DNA of 64,000 nucleotides from CAVZBW01 sp963778465 (GCA_963778465.1 CAVZUK010000002.1:248001-312000); one strand, 5' to 3'. Counted from the first letter of the stretch, positions 16,387 to 25,110 are shown. Numbers and translations: made by a program. The notes: generated by a model not told the origin, from the sequence alone.

Positions 16387-16736
16387 TGCAGACGTCCAGC
16401 ACGAACCCGAGGCTGCTCCCCCCCGAATTCGCCGAGCTCGAGCCGTTCGCCTCCCGGTGGTGCCTGCGCACGGAGCACGAGCGCTTCGCGATGCGCCTCG
16501 CCAGCACGATGGAGCAGATGCAGACGCTGTACGACGCCGTCACGGCCCGGGCGGACGAGGCCATGACCTACTGCGACCGGTTCCCCCTGGACGACCTTCC
16601 CGAGGACGCGAGGAACCTCTTGCACCTGCTGTTCTCCATGGTCGCCGTCTCGTTCCCGGTGGAGTGCTGGGGCCAGCCCCGCGTGCCCGACTCCGGCGCC
16701 GCGTATCTGGACCTGGTCGTCGAGCCCGGACCCTGA
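16383..16736 (+). CDS. Small conserved protein coupled to Rieske oxygenase
   Basis: A 117-residue protein of unknown function. RLASTMEQMQTLYDAVTARA and DEAMTYCDRFPLDDLPEDAR form a mostly helical core, followed by LLHLLFSMVAVSFPVECWGQ and PRVPDSGAAYLDLVVEP. I recall similar small proteins next to actinobacterial Rieske oxygenases, but could not check this. Start and stop overlap the oxygenase gene (ATGA), implying equal production, so an accessory or stabilising role for the oxygenase is a reasonable inference. No signal peptide, membrane segment or metal motif is visible. Confidence 0.7.
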   Translation: MMQTSSTNPRLLPPEFAELEPFASRWCLRTEHERFAMRLASTMEQMQTLYDAVTARADEAMTYCDRFPLDDLPEDARNLLHLLFSMVAVSFPVECWGQPRVPDSGAAYLDLVVEPGP

Positions 16737-16785
16737 GCGGGCCCGTCATCGGCCGCGGTTGGTCCGTGAGCGATACCGGGAGCGT

Positions 16786-18417
16786 ATGAAACCGGTCGAA
16801 GCTCCGGTCGGCGACGACGTCAGCCGACGGGGCGATCAGATCGACTACGACGTGATCGTCGTGGGGGCGGGCATCACCGGGATCTACCAGCTGTACCTGG
16901 CTCTCGAATCTGGCTTCACCGCTCGGCTGCTGGAGGCCGGCGGCGGCGTCGGCGGCACCTGGTACTGGAACCGCTATCCCGAGGCCCGCTTCGACTCGGA
17001 GAGCTACACGTACGCCTACATCTTCTCGAAAGAGCTGTTCGAAGAGTGGGAGTGGCAGGAGCACTTCGCCTCCCAACCGGAGATCGAGCGCTACTTGAAC
17101 CTGGTGGTCGACAAGTTCGACCTGCGGCGCCACGTCCAATTGGGCGCTCGGGTCACCTCGGCCGTCTACGAACAGCCCTCGGCCACCTGGCAGGTGAGAG
17201 CGGCCGACGGGACCGAGCTGCGGTCGCAATTCCTGATACCGGCGACCGGCGTCCTCTCGCTGCCCTACGTCCCCGACGTTCCGGGTCGGGAGCGCTTTCG
17301 AGGTGCCTCGGCGCACACCGGGCTGTGGCCGGCCGCCGGGATCGAGATGGCGGGCAAGCGGGTAGCCGTCGTCGGAACGGGATCGAGCGGGGTCCAGCTG
17401 ATTCCCGCCATCGCCGACGAGGTGGCGTCCCTCACCGTCTACCAGCGCAGCGCCAACTGGTGCACCCCGCTCAACAACCGACCGATCACCCCAGACGAGC
17501 AAGCCGATCTCAAGGCTGGCTTCGAGTCGATGAGGGACACCTTGGTCCGCTCGCGCAGCGGGTTCCTCCACCTCCCTCACGATCGGGCGACCTTCGACGA
17601 CTCGAAGGAGGAGCGCTGGAGGTTCTACGAGCAGCTGTGGAACCGTCCCGGGTTCGCCAAGTTCTCCAGCAACTACACCGACATGCTGAGCGACGAGGCC
17701 GCCAACGCCGAATGGTGCCGGTTCATCGCCGAGAAGATCCGCAGCATCGTCGAGGATCCGGACGTCGCCGAGAAGCTCATTCCGAAGGACCACGGGTACG
17801 GCGGCAAGCGCCCCCCCTACGTCACCGGCTACTACGAGACCTACAACCTGTCCAACGTCCGGCTCGTCGACCTCACCGAGACGCCGATGCTGCGGGTGAC
17901 CGAGGCCGGCATCGAGACGGCCGAGGGTCTGGAGGAGCTGGACGTGATCGTCTGGGCCACCGGGTTCGACTTCGGCACCGGCGCCCTGTCGCGGATGGGC
18001 GTCCGCGGCCGCGACGGCCGGCGGCTGGAGGAGCACTGGGCCGATGGGCCACAGACCTTCCTCGGCCTCATGAGCCACGGCTTCCCGAATTTCTTCTTCC
18101 CGGGCGGCCCGCACGGGTCGGCCGGGAACAACCCGCGGTACTCGGGCGATCAGTCCGACTTCATCAACGACGCCCTGGTGTTCGTGCGCCAGCACGGGTA
18201 CCGGACCATGGAGGTCCCCGCCGCCCTGGAAGCGGAGTGGACGACCATGGTGGAGACGGAGGCGGTGAAATGGGGCTTCGGCAAGCAGAGCTACTTCTAC
18301 GGCCTCAACATCCCCGGAAAGCCCCGGCGGTACCTGATCAATCCGGCCGGCCGGCCCAAGCTCCTCGAGATCATGGCCGAAACGGTCGGGGACGGGTACC
18401 CGGGCTTCCTGAGCTGA
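16786..18417 (+). CDS. Baeyer-Villiger-type flavin monooxygenase
   Basis: A 543-residue FAD/NADPH enzyme. The first Rossmann motif is GAGITG at residues 27-32, followed by WYWNRYPEARFDSESY. The Baeyer-Villiger fingerprint FxGxxxHxxxW is met by FRGASAHTGLW at residues 171-181, and a second nucleotide site is VAVVGTGSSGVQL. Near the C-terminus NFFFPGGPHGSAG resembles the cyclohexanone/cyclopentadecanone monooxygenase branch. It converts ketones to esters or lactones. The ATG at 16786 follows GGGAGC. As last gene of the operon it could open a ring ketone formed after Rieske hydroxylation. Confidence 0.9.
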   Translation: MKPVEAPVGDDVSRRGDQIDYDVIVVGAGITGIYQLYLALESGFTARLLEAGGGVGGTWYWNRYPEARFDSESYTYAYIFSKELFEEWEWQEHFASQPEIERYLNLVVDKFDLRRHVQLGARVTSAVYEQPSATWQVRAADGTELRSQFLIPATGVLSLPYVPDVPGRERFRGASAHTGLWPAAGIEMAGKRVAVVGTGSSGVQLIPAIADEVASLTVYQRSANWCTPLNNRPITPDEQADLKAGFESMRDTLVRSRSGFLHLPHDRATFDDSKEERWRFYEQLWNRPGFAKFSSNYTDMLSDEAANAEWCRFIAEKIRSIVEDPDVAEKLIPKDHGYGGKRPPYVTGYYETYNLSNVRLVDLTETPMLRVTEAGIETAEGLEELDVIVWATGFDFGTGALSRMGVRGRDGRRLEEHWADGPQTFLGLMSHGFPNFFFPGGPHGSAGNNPRYSGDQSDFINDALVFVRQHGYRTMEVPAALEAEWTTMVETEAVKWGFGKQSYFYGLNIPGKPRRYLINPAGRPKLLEIMAETVGDGYPGFLS

Positions 18418-18434
18418 AGGGGACCGGGAGGTCG

Positions 18435-18450
18435 CCCCGGGAGTCCGGGG
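18435..18450. terminator. GC-rich hairpin between convergent genes
   Basis: CCCCGG-GAGT-CCGGGG forms a perfect 6-bp stem with a 4-base loop between the converging monooxygenase and E1 genes. There is no U tract, so it would be a weak or factor-dependent bidirectional terminator. Confidence 0.4.
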
Positions 18451-18480
18451 GGCCGCGGGCCGACCGTGACGCTCAGCCCG

Positions 18481-20487
18481 TCACACCGTGACGAGCCGGC
18501 GCAGGGCGGCGGCGATCTCCTGGCGGCCGGGCAGCCAGGCCTGCTCGAGCCCCGGCGCATAGGGAGGCGGGGTGGCGGGGGCGCCCAGCCGGACGACGGG
18601 CGCGTCCAACGACCAGAACCCCTCGCCGGCGACCCTCGCCGCGATCTCCGCCCCGATGCCAAAGGGAAGGACCGCCTCGTGGACGATCACCAGGCGGCTG
18701 GTGCGGGCGACGGACTCGAGCACGGTCTCCATGTCGAGCGGGGCGACGGTCCGGAGATCGATCACCTCGGCCGAGATCCCTTCGCCCGCCACCTCCTCGG
18801 CGGCGGCCAGAGCCTCGTGGCACATCCGGGAGACGGTGACGAGCGTGACGTGCGATCCGGGACGGAGGACCTTGGCCCGCCCGATCGGGACCAGGTGGTC
18901 GGCCGGTGGTTGTGGACCCTTCAGCCCGTAGAGCAAGCGGTTTTCGATGAAGACGACCGGGTTCGGGTCCCGGATGGCGGCACGCAGGAGGCCGTAGGTG
19001 TCGGCCGGTGTCGAGGGCATCACCACGCTCAGGCCCGGAACGTGGGCCAGGAGCGCCTCCAGGCTCTGGGAATGCTGGCTGCCCGACGAACGGCCCGCGC
19101 CAAACTGCGTGCGCACGGTGAGCGACATCTCGGCCTTGCCCCCCGTCATGTAGGGCATCTTGGCCGCCTGGTTGAGGAGCTGGTCCATACAGACGCCGAC
19201 GAAGTCGAGGTACATGAGCTCGACCACCGGCCGCATGCCCGCCATGGCGGCTCCGACCCCGAGGCCGATGACCGCCGTCTCGGAGATGGGCGTGTCGCGC
19301 ACCCGGTCTCCGAACCTCTGCTGGAGGCCTCGGGTGAGGCCGAACACGTTGCCGCCCCGACCGACGTCGATCCCGGCGACCAACACCCGGTCGTCGGCTT
19401 GGAGTTCCGTCTCCAGGGCCGAGCGGACGGCGTCCATGACCCGGAAGGTGGGGACGCCCGCCGCCGGGGCCGGTGGCTCGGGTGCCTCCGGACGGGGCCG
19501 GAGCACGAAGTGGTGCAGCGTCGCCGGGTCGGGCTCCGAGAGCAGGCGGGCGGCCGAGACGGCCCGGTCGAGCTCCCTTTCTACGGCAGCCCGCTCGGCG
19601 TCGAGCTCCTCGGCTCCGATTCCGGCCGACCGGAGGCGCTGGTGGTGGCGGGCGATCGGGTCGGCGGCCCGCCAAGCCTCCACCTCCTCGTCGCTCCGGT
19701 AGCGCTCCGGATCACCCTCGTAATGGCCGTGCCAGCGGTAGGTCGCGGCCTCGACGACGACGGGACCGTCGCCTCGGCGGACCGTCTCGATCACGTTCGT
19801 CATGGCGGCTGCCGTGGCCGCGACGTCGTTGCCGTCGACGCTCCGGCAGGCCAGGCCGTACCCGGCGGCCCGGGCGGCGAGGGTGGCGGCGCTCTGGGTG
19901 TCGGCAGGCGAGAACTCGGCGTAACCGTTGTTCTCGCACCAGAACACCACGGGGAGCCGCCACACGGCGGCCAGGTTGACCGCTTCGTGGAACGCGCCCT
20001 GAGCTGTAGCGCCGTCGCCGAAGAAGGCCACGGCCACCCCGCCGTCGTCGCGGAGCTGCGACGCCGCCGCCGCGCCGACGGCGATGGGGAGACCGGCCGC
20101 CACGATGCCGTTCGCTCCGAAGATGCCGATGCCGGGGTCCGCGATGTGCATCGACCCGCCCCGGCCCCTGTTGGTGCCGGCCTCCTTCCCCATCAGCTCG
20201 GCGAACATCGCAAGTGGATCGAGGCCCTTGGCCAGGCAGTGCCCGTGGCCGCGGTGGGTGGAGGTGATGGCGTCGCTCGGGCGAAGGGGCCAGCAGGCGC
20301 CGACGGCGGAGGCCTCCTGGCCGGTGGAGAGGTGGACGAACCCGGGGATCTCGCCGTCGCGGTAGAGGACAGCCACCCGCTCCTCGAAGCCCCGGATCAC
20401 CAGCATGCGCCGGTACATCTCGAGGAGGTCCTCGAGCGGGAAGGGGGGCTCTTCGGTCTCCTCCGGTGCCCCGAGTTGGAAGGCCAC
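18481..20487 (-). CDS. 2-oxoacid dehydrogenase E1, fused alpha and beta subunits
   Basis: A 668-residue single chain. Residues 1-330 are the thiamine-diphosphate alpha subunit: RGHGHCLAKG, then GDG at 157-159 and NN at 186-187 for ThDP/Mg binding. A Pro/Ala-rich linker (331-345) leads into the beta subunit (347-668): FRVMDAVRSALETEL, TPISETAVIGLGVGAAMAGM, SGSQHSQSLEAL and GAEIAARVAGEGF. It decarboxylates a 2-oxo acid and transfers the acyl group to lipoyl-E2. Most relatives are two separate genes. No E2 or E3 gene lies nearby. The promoter region is shared with the divergent ligase gene. Confidence 0.88.
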   Translation of the reverse strand: MAFQLGAPEETEEPPFPLEDLLEMYRRMLVIRGFEERVAVLYRDGEIPGFVHLSTGQEASAVGACWPLRPSDAITSTHRGHGHCLAKGLDPLAMFAELMGKEAGTNRGRGGSMHIADPGIGIFGANGIVAAGLPIAVGAAAASQLRDDGGVAVAFFGDGATAQGAFHEAVNLAAVWRLPVVFWCENNGYAEFSPADTQSAATLAARAAGYGLACRSVDGNDVAATAAAMTNVIETVRRGDGPVVVEAATYRWHGHYEGDPERYRSDEEVEAWRAADPIARHHQRLRSAGIGAEELDAERAAVERELDRAVSAARLLSEPDPATLHHFVLRPRPEAPEPPAPAAGVPTFRVMDAVRSALETELQADDRVLVAGIDVGRGGNVFGLTRGLQQRFGDRVRDTPISETAVIGLGVGAAMAGMRPVVELMYLDFVGVCMDQLLNQAAKMPYMTGGKAEMSLTVRTQFGAGRSSGSQHSQSLEALLAHVPGLSVVMPSTPADTYGLLRAAIRDPNPVVFIENRLLYGLKGPQPPADHLVPIGRAKVLRPGSHVTLVTVSRMCHEALAAAEEVAGEGISAEVIDLRTVAPLDMETVLESVARTSRLVIVHEAVLPFGIGAEIAARVAGEGFWSLDAPVVRLGAPATPPPYAPGLEQAWLPGRQEIAAALRRLVTV

Positions 20488-20497
20488 GGCCAGCTAT

Positions 20498-20548
20498 TGT
20501 ACTGATCGGTACATACCCGTCACACACGGGTATGTACGGCTCGGTACA
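20498..20548. promoter_or_regulatory. Twin palindromic operators in the E1/ligase divergent promoter
   Basis: Two 16-base boxes, TGTACTGATCGGTACA (20498-20513) and TGTACGGCTCGGTACA (20533-20548), are each near-palindromes and lie 35 bases apart. Between and across them, GTACATACCCGT (20509-20520) and its exact reverse complement (20526-20537) form a perfect 12-bp inverted repeat with a 5-base spacer. A TetR-type repressor binding both sites is the simplest reading. Confidence 0.65.
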
Positions 20549-20590
20549 CACGTCACCGGCGGGTCGCGGTCATGGCAAGGGGGCGCCATC

Positions 20591-22159
20591 ATGCACGAGG
20601 CAGGTGGTCCGTCGGTCGGTGCCGCGCCGGTCCCACCGCCGACATCCCCCGACATGAACTGGTTCGGGGTGCTCGATCACCATGCCAGCCGGCCCTCGAA
20701 GGTGGCCCTTCGCTACCGGGGCTCGGAGGTGAGCTACGGCGAGCTGGCGCAACGGGCGCGAGCGCTGGCCGCCGGCCTCCACGAGCGGGGGATCGGGGCT
20801 CGTGACGTGGTGGGCCTCCTCTCGTACAACAACGTCGAGTTCCTGGTGACCGTGTTCGGTGCCAACTACCTCGGCGCGGCGGTGATGCCACTCAACTGGC
20901 GCCTGGCCGCGCCGGAGGTGCGGTTCATCCTCGAGCACTCCGGGGCCCGCGCCCTGGTCTGCGACGAGGCGCTGGCCGCACTGGCCGACGACGCCACGGA
21001 AGGCTTCCACCAGCTGCTCAAGGTCTGCATCTCGCCCGCGCAGCGCCCGTCCTGGGAGCGCTTCGACGACCTCGGCACGACGGCCCCCGTCCCTGCCCGC
21101 GCCTCGGCGGACGGGGACGACCTGCACCGGCTGATGTACACCTCGGGCACGACGGGAAGGCCCAAGGGGGTCATGATCACCCACGCGAACCTGGCCTGGA
21201 AGAATTACGCCCACCTGGCCGAGCTGGCGATCACGGAGGCCGACCTCGGCTTGGCCTGCGGGCCGCTCTACCACGTCGGTGCGCTGGACCTGACGACGAC
21301 GTCACTGCTGGCGGTGGGGGCGTCGACCGTCATCCACCGCACCTTCGACGCCGATCAGGTCGTCGATGAGGTCGAGCGGTCGGGAGTCACGACCCTGTGG
21401 ATGGCCCCCGCCATGGTCCGGGCCGTGCTGGACGTCCCGGGAGTCGAGCGACGGGACCTCTCGTCGGTCCGCCTGCTCATCGCCGGAGGCGAGAAGATGC
21501 CGTTGCCCCTGATCGACCGGCTGGAGCGCACCTTCCCCGCAGCCTGGTTCGCCGACGCCTACGGCTTGACCGAGACCGTCTCCGGGGACACCTTCTTGGA
21601 CCGGGCCAGCGTCAGGACGAAGCGGGGAAGCGTCGGGCGGCCCTGCCAGTACCTGGAGCTCCGGATCGAGGGCGCCGACGGGACCGCGGCTCCGCCCGGC
21701 GAGCGGGGCGAGGTGCTCCTGCGCGGGCCCAAGGTCTTCACCGGCTACTGGCGCGACCCGGAAGCTACGGCGGCCGCCTTCGCCGGCGGCTGGTTCCACA
21801 CCGGCGACATCGGCCTACGAGACGAGGATGGCTATCTCTATATCGTCGACCGCCTCAAGGACATGATCGTCTCGGGCGGGGAGAACATCGCCGGCTCCGA
21901 GATCGAGCGGGTGCTCCACGAGCACCCGGCGGTGCTGGAGGCGGCCGCCGTGGGCCGCCCCGATCCCCGCTGGGGAGAGGTACCGGTGGCCTTCGTCGTC
22001 GTTGTTGCCGGTGTCACGGTCACTCCGGAGGACCTGGTCGAGCACTGTCGTGGTCAGCTGGCCCGCTTCAAGGTGCCTCGAACGGTCACTCTCGTCGAGT
22101 CCCTGCCCCGCAACGCCTCCGGCAAGGTCTTGAAGCGCGAGCTGCGGAGCGGCTTGTGA
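20591..22159 (+). CDS. Acyl-CoA synthetase (AMP-binding)
   Basis: A 522-residue class I adenylate-forming enzyme. The ATP motif LMYTSGTTGRPKGVMITH is near residue 182, ADAYGLTETVSGD near 320, GYWRDPEATAAAF and GDIGLRDEDGYLYIVDRLKD follow, and LPRNASGKVLKREL carries the catalytic Lys at the C-terminus. It activates a carboxylic acid of unknown identity as the CoA ester. The ATG at 20591 was chosen because the upstream open stretch crosses the operator; MNWFGVLDHH, 22 codons later, is an alternative. It is divergent from the fused E1 gene. Confidence 0.88.
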   Translation: MHEAGGPSVGAAPVPPPTSPDMNWFGVLDHHASRPSKVALRYRGSEVSYGELAQRARALAAGLHERGIGARDVVGLLSYNNVEFLVTVFGANYLGAAVMPLNWRLAAPEVRFILEHSGARALVCDEALAALADDATEGFHQLLKVCISPAQRPSWERFDDLGTTAPVPARASADGDDLHRLMYTSGTTGRPKGVMITHANLAWKNYAHLAELAITEADLGLACGPLYHVGALDLTTTSLLAVGASTVIHRTFDADQVVDEVERSGVTTLWMAPAMVRAVLDVPGVERRDLSSVRLLIAGGEKMPLPLIDRLERTFPAAWFADAYGLTETVSGDTFLDRASVRTKRGSVGRPCQYLELRIEGADGTAAPPGERGEVLLRGPKVFTGYWRDPEATAAAFAGGWFHTGDIGLRDEDGYLYIVDRLKDMIVSGGENIAGSEIERVLHEHPAVLEAAAVGRPDPRWGEVPVAFVVVVAGVTVTPEDLVEHCRGQLARFKVPRTVTLVESLPRNASGKVLKRELRSGL

Positions 22160-22187
22160 GCGGCACCCGACGGGGGAGTAGCGTTTT

Positions 22188-22199
22188 GACCATCCGGTC
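22188..22199. promoter_or_regulatory. Short GACC/GGTC inverted repeat upstream of the cyclase gene
   Basis: GACC-ATCC-GGTC lies about 60 bases before the ATG at 22257, next to CGGTACA, which also occurs in the operators at 20498-20548. A weak candidate for the same regulator. Confidence 0.3.
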
Positions 22200-22256
22200 G
22201 GTACAAATTCGTGCGGCGCCGCCCGCGCGGTCGGCCCGTCGACGTGCGAGGGGGAT

Positions 22257-23195
22257 ATGAACCAAGACCACAAGACGTGGCCGCACCACGAACTGGGCAA
22301 GGAGCTGAGCAACTGGGGCCGCTGGGGCGACGACGACGAGATCGGCACCCTCAACTTCGTCACCCCGCAAAAGCGGGTCCGGGCGGCGAGACTGGTGAAG
22401 ACGGGGAGGAACTTCGACCTGGGCATGCCCTTCGACAAGGACGGGCCGTTCCTGCCCGGGGGGTTCCGGGTCAACCCGCTCCATGTCATGACCTTCATGC
22501 CCTCCGACACCGCCCAGGCCCCCGACGGCCTGATCACCGCCGACGACATGGTGGTGATGGGCCTGCAGGCGGCGACGCAGTGGGACAGCCTGGCCCACGT
22601 CGGCTACGACGGGCTCTTCTACAACAACGTCCCGGCGGGCACCGTGAAGACCACCGGGGGAGCGACCAGGAACTCGTTCGCCAAGGCGGTCGAGCACCTC
22701 ATCTCGCGCGGCGTGCTGCTCGACGTCGCCCGCCTCAACGGCGTCGACCGGCTCGAGGACCGCTACGAGATCACCGCCGCCGACCTGTCGGCGGCAGAGG
22801 AGCGCCAGGGAGTGCGCGTCGAGTCGGGCGACATCCTGCTCGTGCGCAGCGGGTGGTACCAGTGGTTCCTCGAGGGCGACCGGGCGCATTTCATGGGAGA
22901 CGAGGCGGGGCCGGGGCTCGACACCTGCCGCTGGTTGCACGAGCGGGAGGTGGCCGCTCTGGCGCTCGACAACTGGGCGTGTGAGATCTGGCCGAGCCAG
23001 CTGCCGGGAGCGAACATTCCGTTCCATCAGGTCACCATCCGCGACATGGGCCTGACACTCGGCGAGATGTTCAACCTCGAGGCGCTGGCGGCCGACTGCG
23101 AGGAGGACGGCGTCTCCGAATTCCTCTTCTGCGCCCCGGGCCTGAAGGTCACCGGGTCCGTCGGCTCGCCCATCACACCGATGGCCCTCAAGTGA
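22257..23195 (+). CDS. Cyclase-family protein (kynurenine formamidase-like hydrolase fold)
   Basis: A 312-residue member of the metal-dependent cyclase/formamidase family. QAATQWDSLAHVGYDGLFYN occupies the place of the HxGTHxDxPxH metal motif; here the first His pair is replaced by Gln/Thr, as in a known divergent branch, leaving Asp and His. SGDILLVRSGWYQWF, LALDNWACEIWP and PFHQVTIRDMGLTLGE are other core blocks. Members hydrolyse amides, lactones or cyclic compounds. GAGGGGGAT precedes the ATG. It follows the ligase gene by 97 bases on the same strand and converges with an SDR gene. Confidence 0.78.
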   Translation: MNQDHKTWPHHELGKELSNWGRWGDDDEIGTLNFVTPQKRVRAARLVKTGRNFDLGMPFDKDGPFLPGGFRVNPLHVMTFMPSDTAQAPDGLITADDMVVMGLQAATQWDSLAHVGYDGLFYNNVPAGTVKTTGGATRNSFAKAVEHLISRGVLLDVARLNGVDRLEDRYEITAADLSAAEERQGVRVESGDILLVRSGWYQWFLEGDRAHFMGDEAGPGLDTCRWLHEREVAALALDNWACEIWPSQLPGANIPFHQVTIRDMGLTLGEMFNLEALAADCEEDGVSEFLFCAPGLKVTGSVGSPITPMALK

Positions 23196-23218
23196 ACCCC
23201 GAGCCGGCACCCCGAGCG

Positions 23219-24139
23219 CTACCGCCGATGTGACATGTAGTGCGCCGACCAGTCACGCAGGTCGGCCGGGACGTAGTACTCCGCCTCGTCGTTGACGGTG
23301 TCCCAATGGGCCGCCAGTTCCTCGATGGTGGCCGGCTCGGAGCCCGTCGGGGTCCAGCCGGCGGTCACTCCGACGAACATCCGGGCAAAGCGGCCACCGC
23401 CGGCCAGGTAGATCCCGCCGCTGACCGGGCAGGCCTCGTGGGACAGCAGGGCGACCATCGGCGCGACCAGCTCGGGCTGCATGTGCTCGGGAGCCGGCTG
23501 GGTCAGCGCATCGAGGCCCTGCGACGGGTGGGACCCCATCCGGGTCCAGGCGTTGGGAGCGATGAGGTTCACCTTGATGCCGTGCGGGGCGCCGGCCACC
23601 GTCAGGCTGTTGCACAGCCCGATGACCGCCGCTTTGGCGGTGGCGTAACCGAGATTGTCGGCAAGCCCGAACACGCCGCTCGACGTGGTGAGCACGATCC
23701 GGCCGTAGCGCTGCTCGACCATATGGGGCCAGGCGGCCCGCGTGGTGTGGAAGCAACCCCCGACATGCACGGCCAGATGGCTCTTCAGGTTGGCGGCGTC
23801 GACCTCGGGCATGCCGCCCCAGCGGATGTTGCCGGCGTTGTTGATCACGGCGTCGACGCGACCGAAGGAAGCCACCGCCGCCTCGACGACCGCCGCTCCG
23901 CCCTCGGCCGTGGCCACGTCGCTCACGTCGGCGACGGCGCGCCCTCCGTCCTCGACGATCTCCTCGGCCACGCTCCGGGCCGGTTGGGGGTCGGTGCCGT
24001 CCCCCTCCTTGGTGCCTCCGAGGTCGTTGACGACGACCATGGCCCCGCGCCGGGCCAAGAAGTGGGCGTAGGACCGCCCGATGCCCCGGCCGGCCCCCGT
24101 GACGACGACGACGCGGCCGTCGAAGCGGTAGTCGGTCAC
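23219..24139 (-). CDS. SDR-family dehydrogenase, HSD17B4-like
   Basis: A 306-residue short-chain dehydrogenase. VVVVTGAGRGIGRSYAHFLA is the nucleotide-binding start, VVVNDLGGTKEGDGTDPQPA is the long second-strand loop typical of the peroxisomal multifunctional-enzyme type that oxidises 3-hydroxyacyl-CoA, INNAGNIRWGGM carries the NNAG motif and YATAKAAVIGL the catalytic Tyr/Lys. A CoA-ester hydroxyacyl substrate is therefore likely. The GTG at 24139 overlaps the stop of the VOC gene upstream by four bases. It is the last gene of the amidohydrolase/VOC/SDR operon. Confidence 0.88.
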   Translation of the reverse strand: MTDYRFDGRVVVVTGAGRGIGRSYAHFLARRGAMVVVNDLGGTKEGDGTDPQPARSVAEEIVEDGGRAVADVSDVATAEGGAAVVEAAVASFGRVDAVINNAGNIRWGGMPEVDAANLKSHLAVHVGGCFHTTRAAWPHMVEQRYGRIVLTTSSGVFGLADNLGYATAKAAVIGLCNSLTVAGAPHGIKVNLIAPNAWTRMGSHPSQGLDALTQPAPEHMQPELVAPMVALLSHEACPVSGGIYLAGGGRFARMFVGVTAGWTPTGSEPATIEELAAHWDTVNDEAEYYVPADLRDWSAHYMSHRR

Positions 24140-25110
24140 CCGGGCCGTTCGCCGGGCGTTGGCCGGACCGTGAAGCCCCAGGGGATGCCGAGGCTGGTGG
24201 CCGGGTCGGTCACGATGGTGTCGTCGGAGACGAGCTGGAGGCGCACGCCGCGGCTCTCGAGATGGCGCCGGGCGCGTGCCAGGTCGGCCACCTTCCACGT
24301 GATGGCGTGGTACGTGTCGTCGGGGTCGTTCGGCGACCAGTCGTCGTGGGCGGCGGTGCCACCGTCGGGCACGGCGTACTCGAGGACGGCATCGCCGAGC
24401 CTGACCGACACGGCGGAGGTCCGTCGCAACTTGTCGCGGCCTTCGTGCATGATCTCCCCACCGAGCACGTCGACCACCAGACGCAGGGCGCGCTCGGGGC
24501 GGGCGGTCAGCACCGTGTGGTGCGAGCAGCGCTCGATGCCGAGCGGATCGTCCTCCGAGACCGGGGGCAGGGACCAGTCCGGGGCGGTCCGGGGGTCGAG
24601 GCCGAAGGCGATCGCGGGGAAGAACTCGTAGCGCAGGCCGGTGTCCTCGGGCAGCGAGAAGTAGAGCGTCATGGGCGAGCCGGCGGCCGTCGGCGGCTCG
24701 TCGCCCTCGGCCAGCTCGTCGAGCTGGTTCACGACTCCGATGTCGTGGTCTTTGAGGCGCCGGTACACGACATCCAGCCCTTCGATGTACCAGCCGAAGC
24801 CCTTGAGGTGCGGCCGGACCACCGTGGCGTAGCGCTGCACGCCGAGCAGCACGTAGCGCTTGGGGTCGATGGTGTCGAAGAGGACGTCGCCGATGAACGT
24901 GAACGTCGAATAGTCGCTCGGATAGCCCGGTCGAGGTGGTGCACCCCGGCGCAGTTCGGCCAGGTTCGTGCTCGGCCGGCCAAAGACGTCGGCGAACCAC
25001 CGCTCGGCTTCCCCGAGATCGGGCACGTGATGGCTAGGGTGGTACATCATCGTCACCCGGTAATCGCCCCTATGCCCGTCCGCCCGGGACCGGGTGCCGG
25101 CGTCTGTCAC
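24136..25110 (-). CDS. Two-module VOC (glyoxalase/dioxygenase fold) protein
   Basis: A 324-residue protein with two vicinal-oxygen-chelate modules. Module one begins MYHPSHHVPDLGEAERWFAD and includes LKGFGWYIEGLDVVYRRLKD; module two begins near SHHTVLTARPERALRLVVDV and ends TYHAITWKVADLARARRHLE. This bipartite layout is that of extradiol-type dioxygenases and related isomerases, but the metal ligands could not all be placed. GAGAGG precedes the GTG at 25110. It is the middle gene of a three-gene operon, coupled to the SDR by a four-base overlap. Confidence 0.72.
   Translation of the reverse strand: MTDAGTRSRADGHRGDYRVTMMYHPSHHVPDLGEAERWFADVFGRPSTNLAELRRGAPPRPGYPSDYSTFTFIGDVLFDTIDPKRYVLLGVQRYATVVRPHLKGFGWYIEGLDVVYRRLKDHDIGVVNQLDELAEGDEPPTAAGSPMTLYFSLPEDTGLRYEFFPAIAFGLDPRTAPDWSLPPVSEDDPLGIERCSHHTVLTARPERALRLVVDVLGGEIMHEGRDKLRRTSAVSVRLGDAVLEYAVPDGGTAAHDDWSPNDPDDTYHAITWKVADLARARRHLESRGVRLQLVSDDTIVTDPATSLGIPWGFTVRPTPGERPG

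Noticed and set aside
18466..20505. 679-codon plus-strand open frame
   Set aside because: Antisense shadow of the fused E1 gene, which has clear thiamine and NN motifs.
23219..25000. Single 593-codon minus-strand fusion of VOC and SDR
   Set aside because: The upstream part is an out-of-frame reading of the VOC gene. The SDR has its own GTG at 24139 with a GTGA overlap, so these are two genes.
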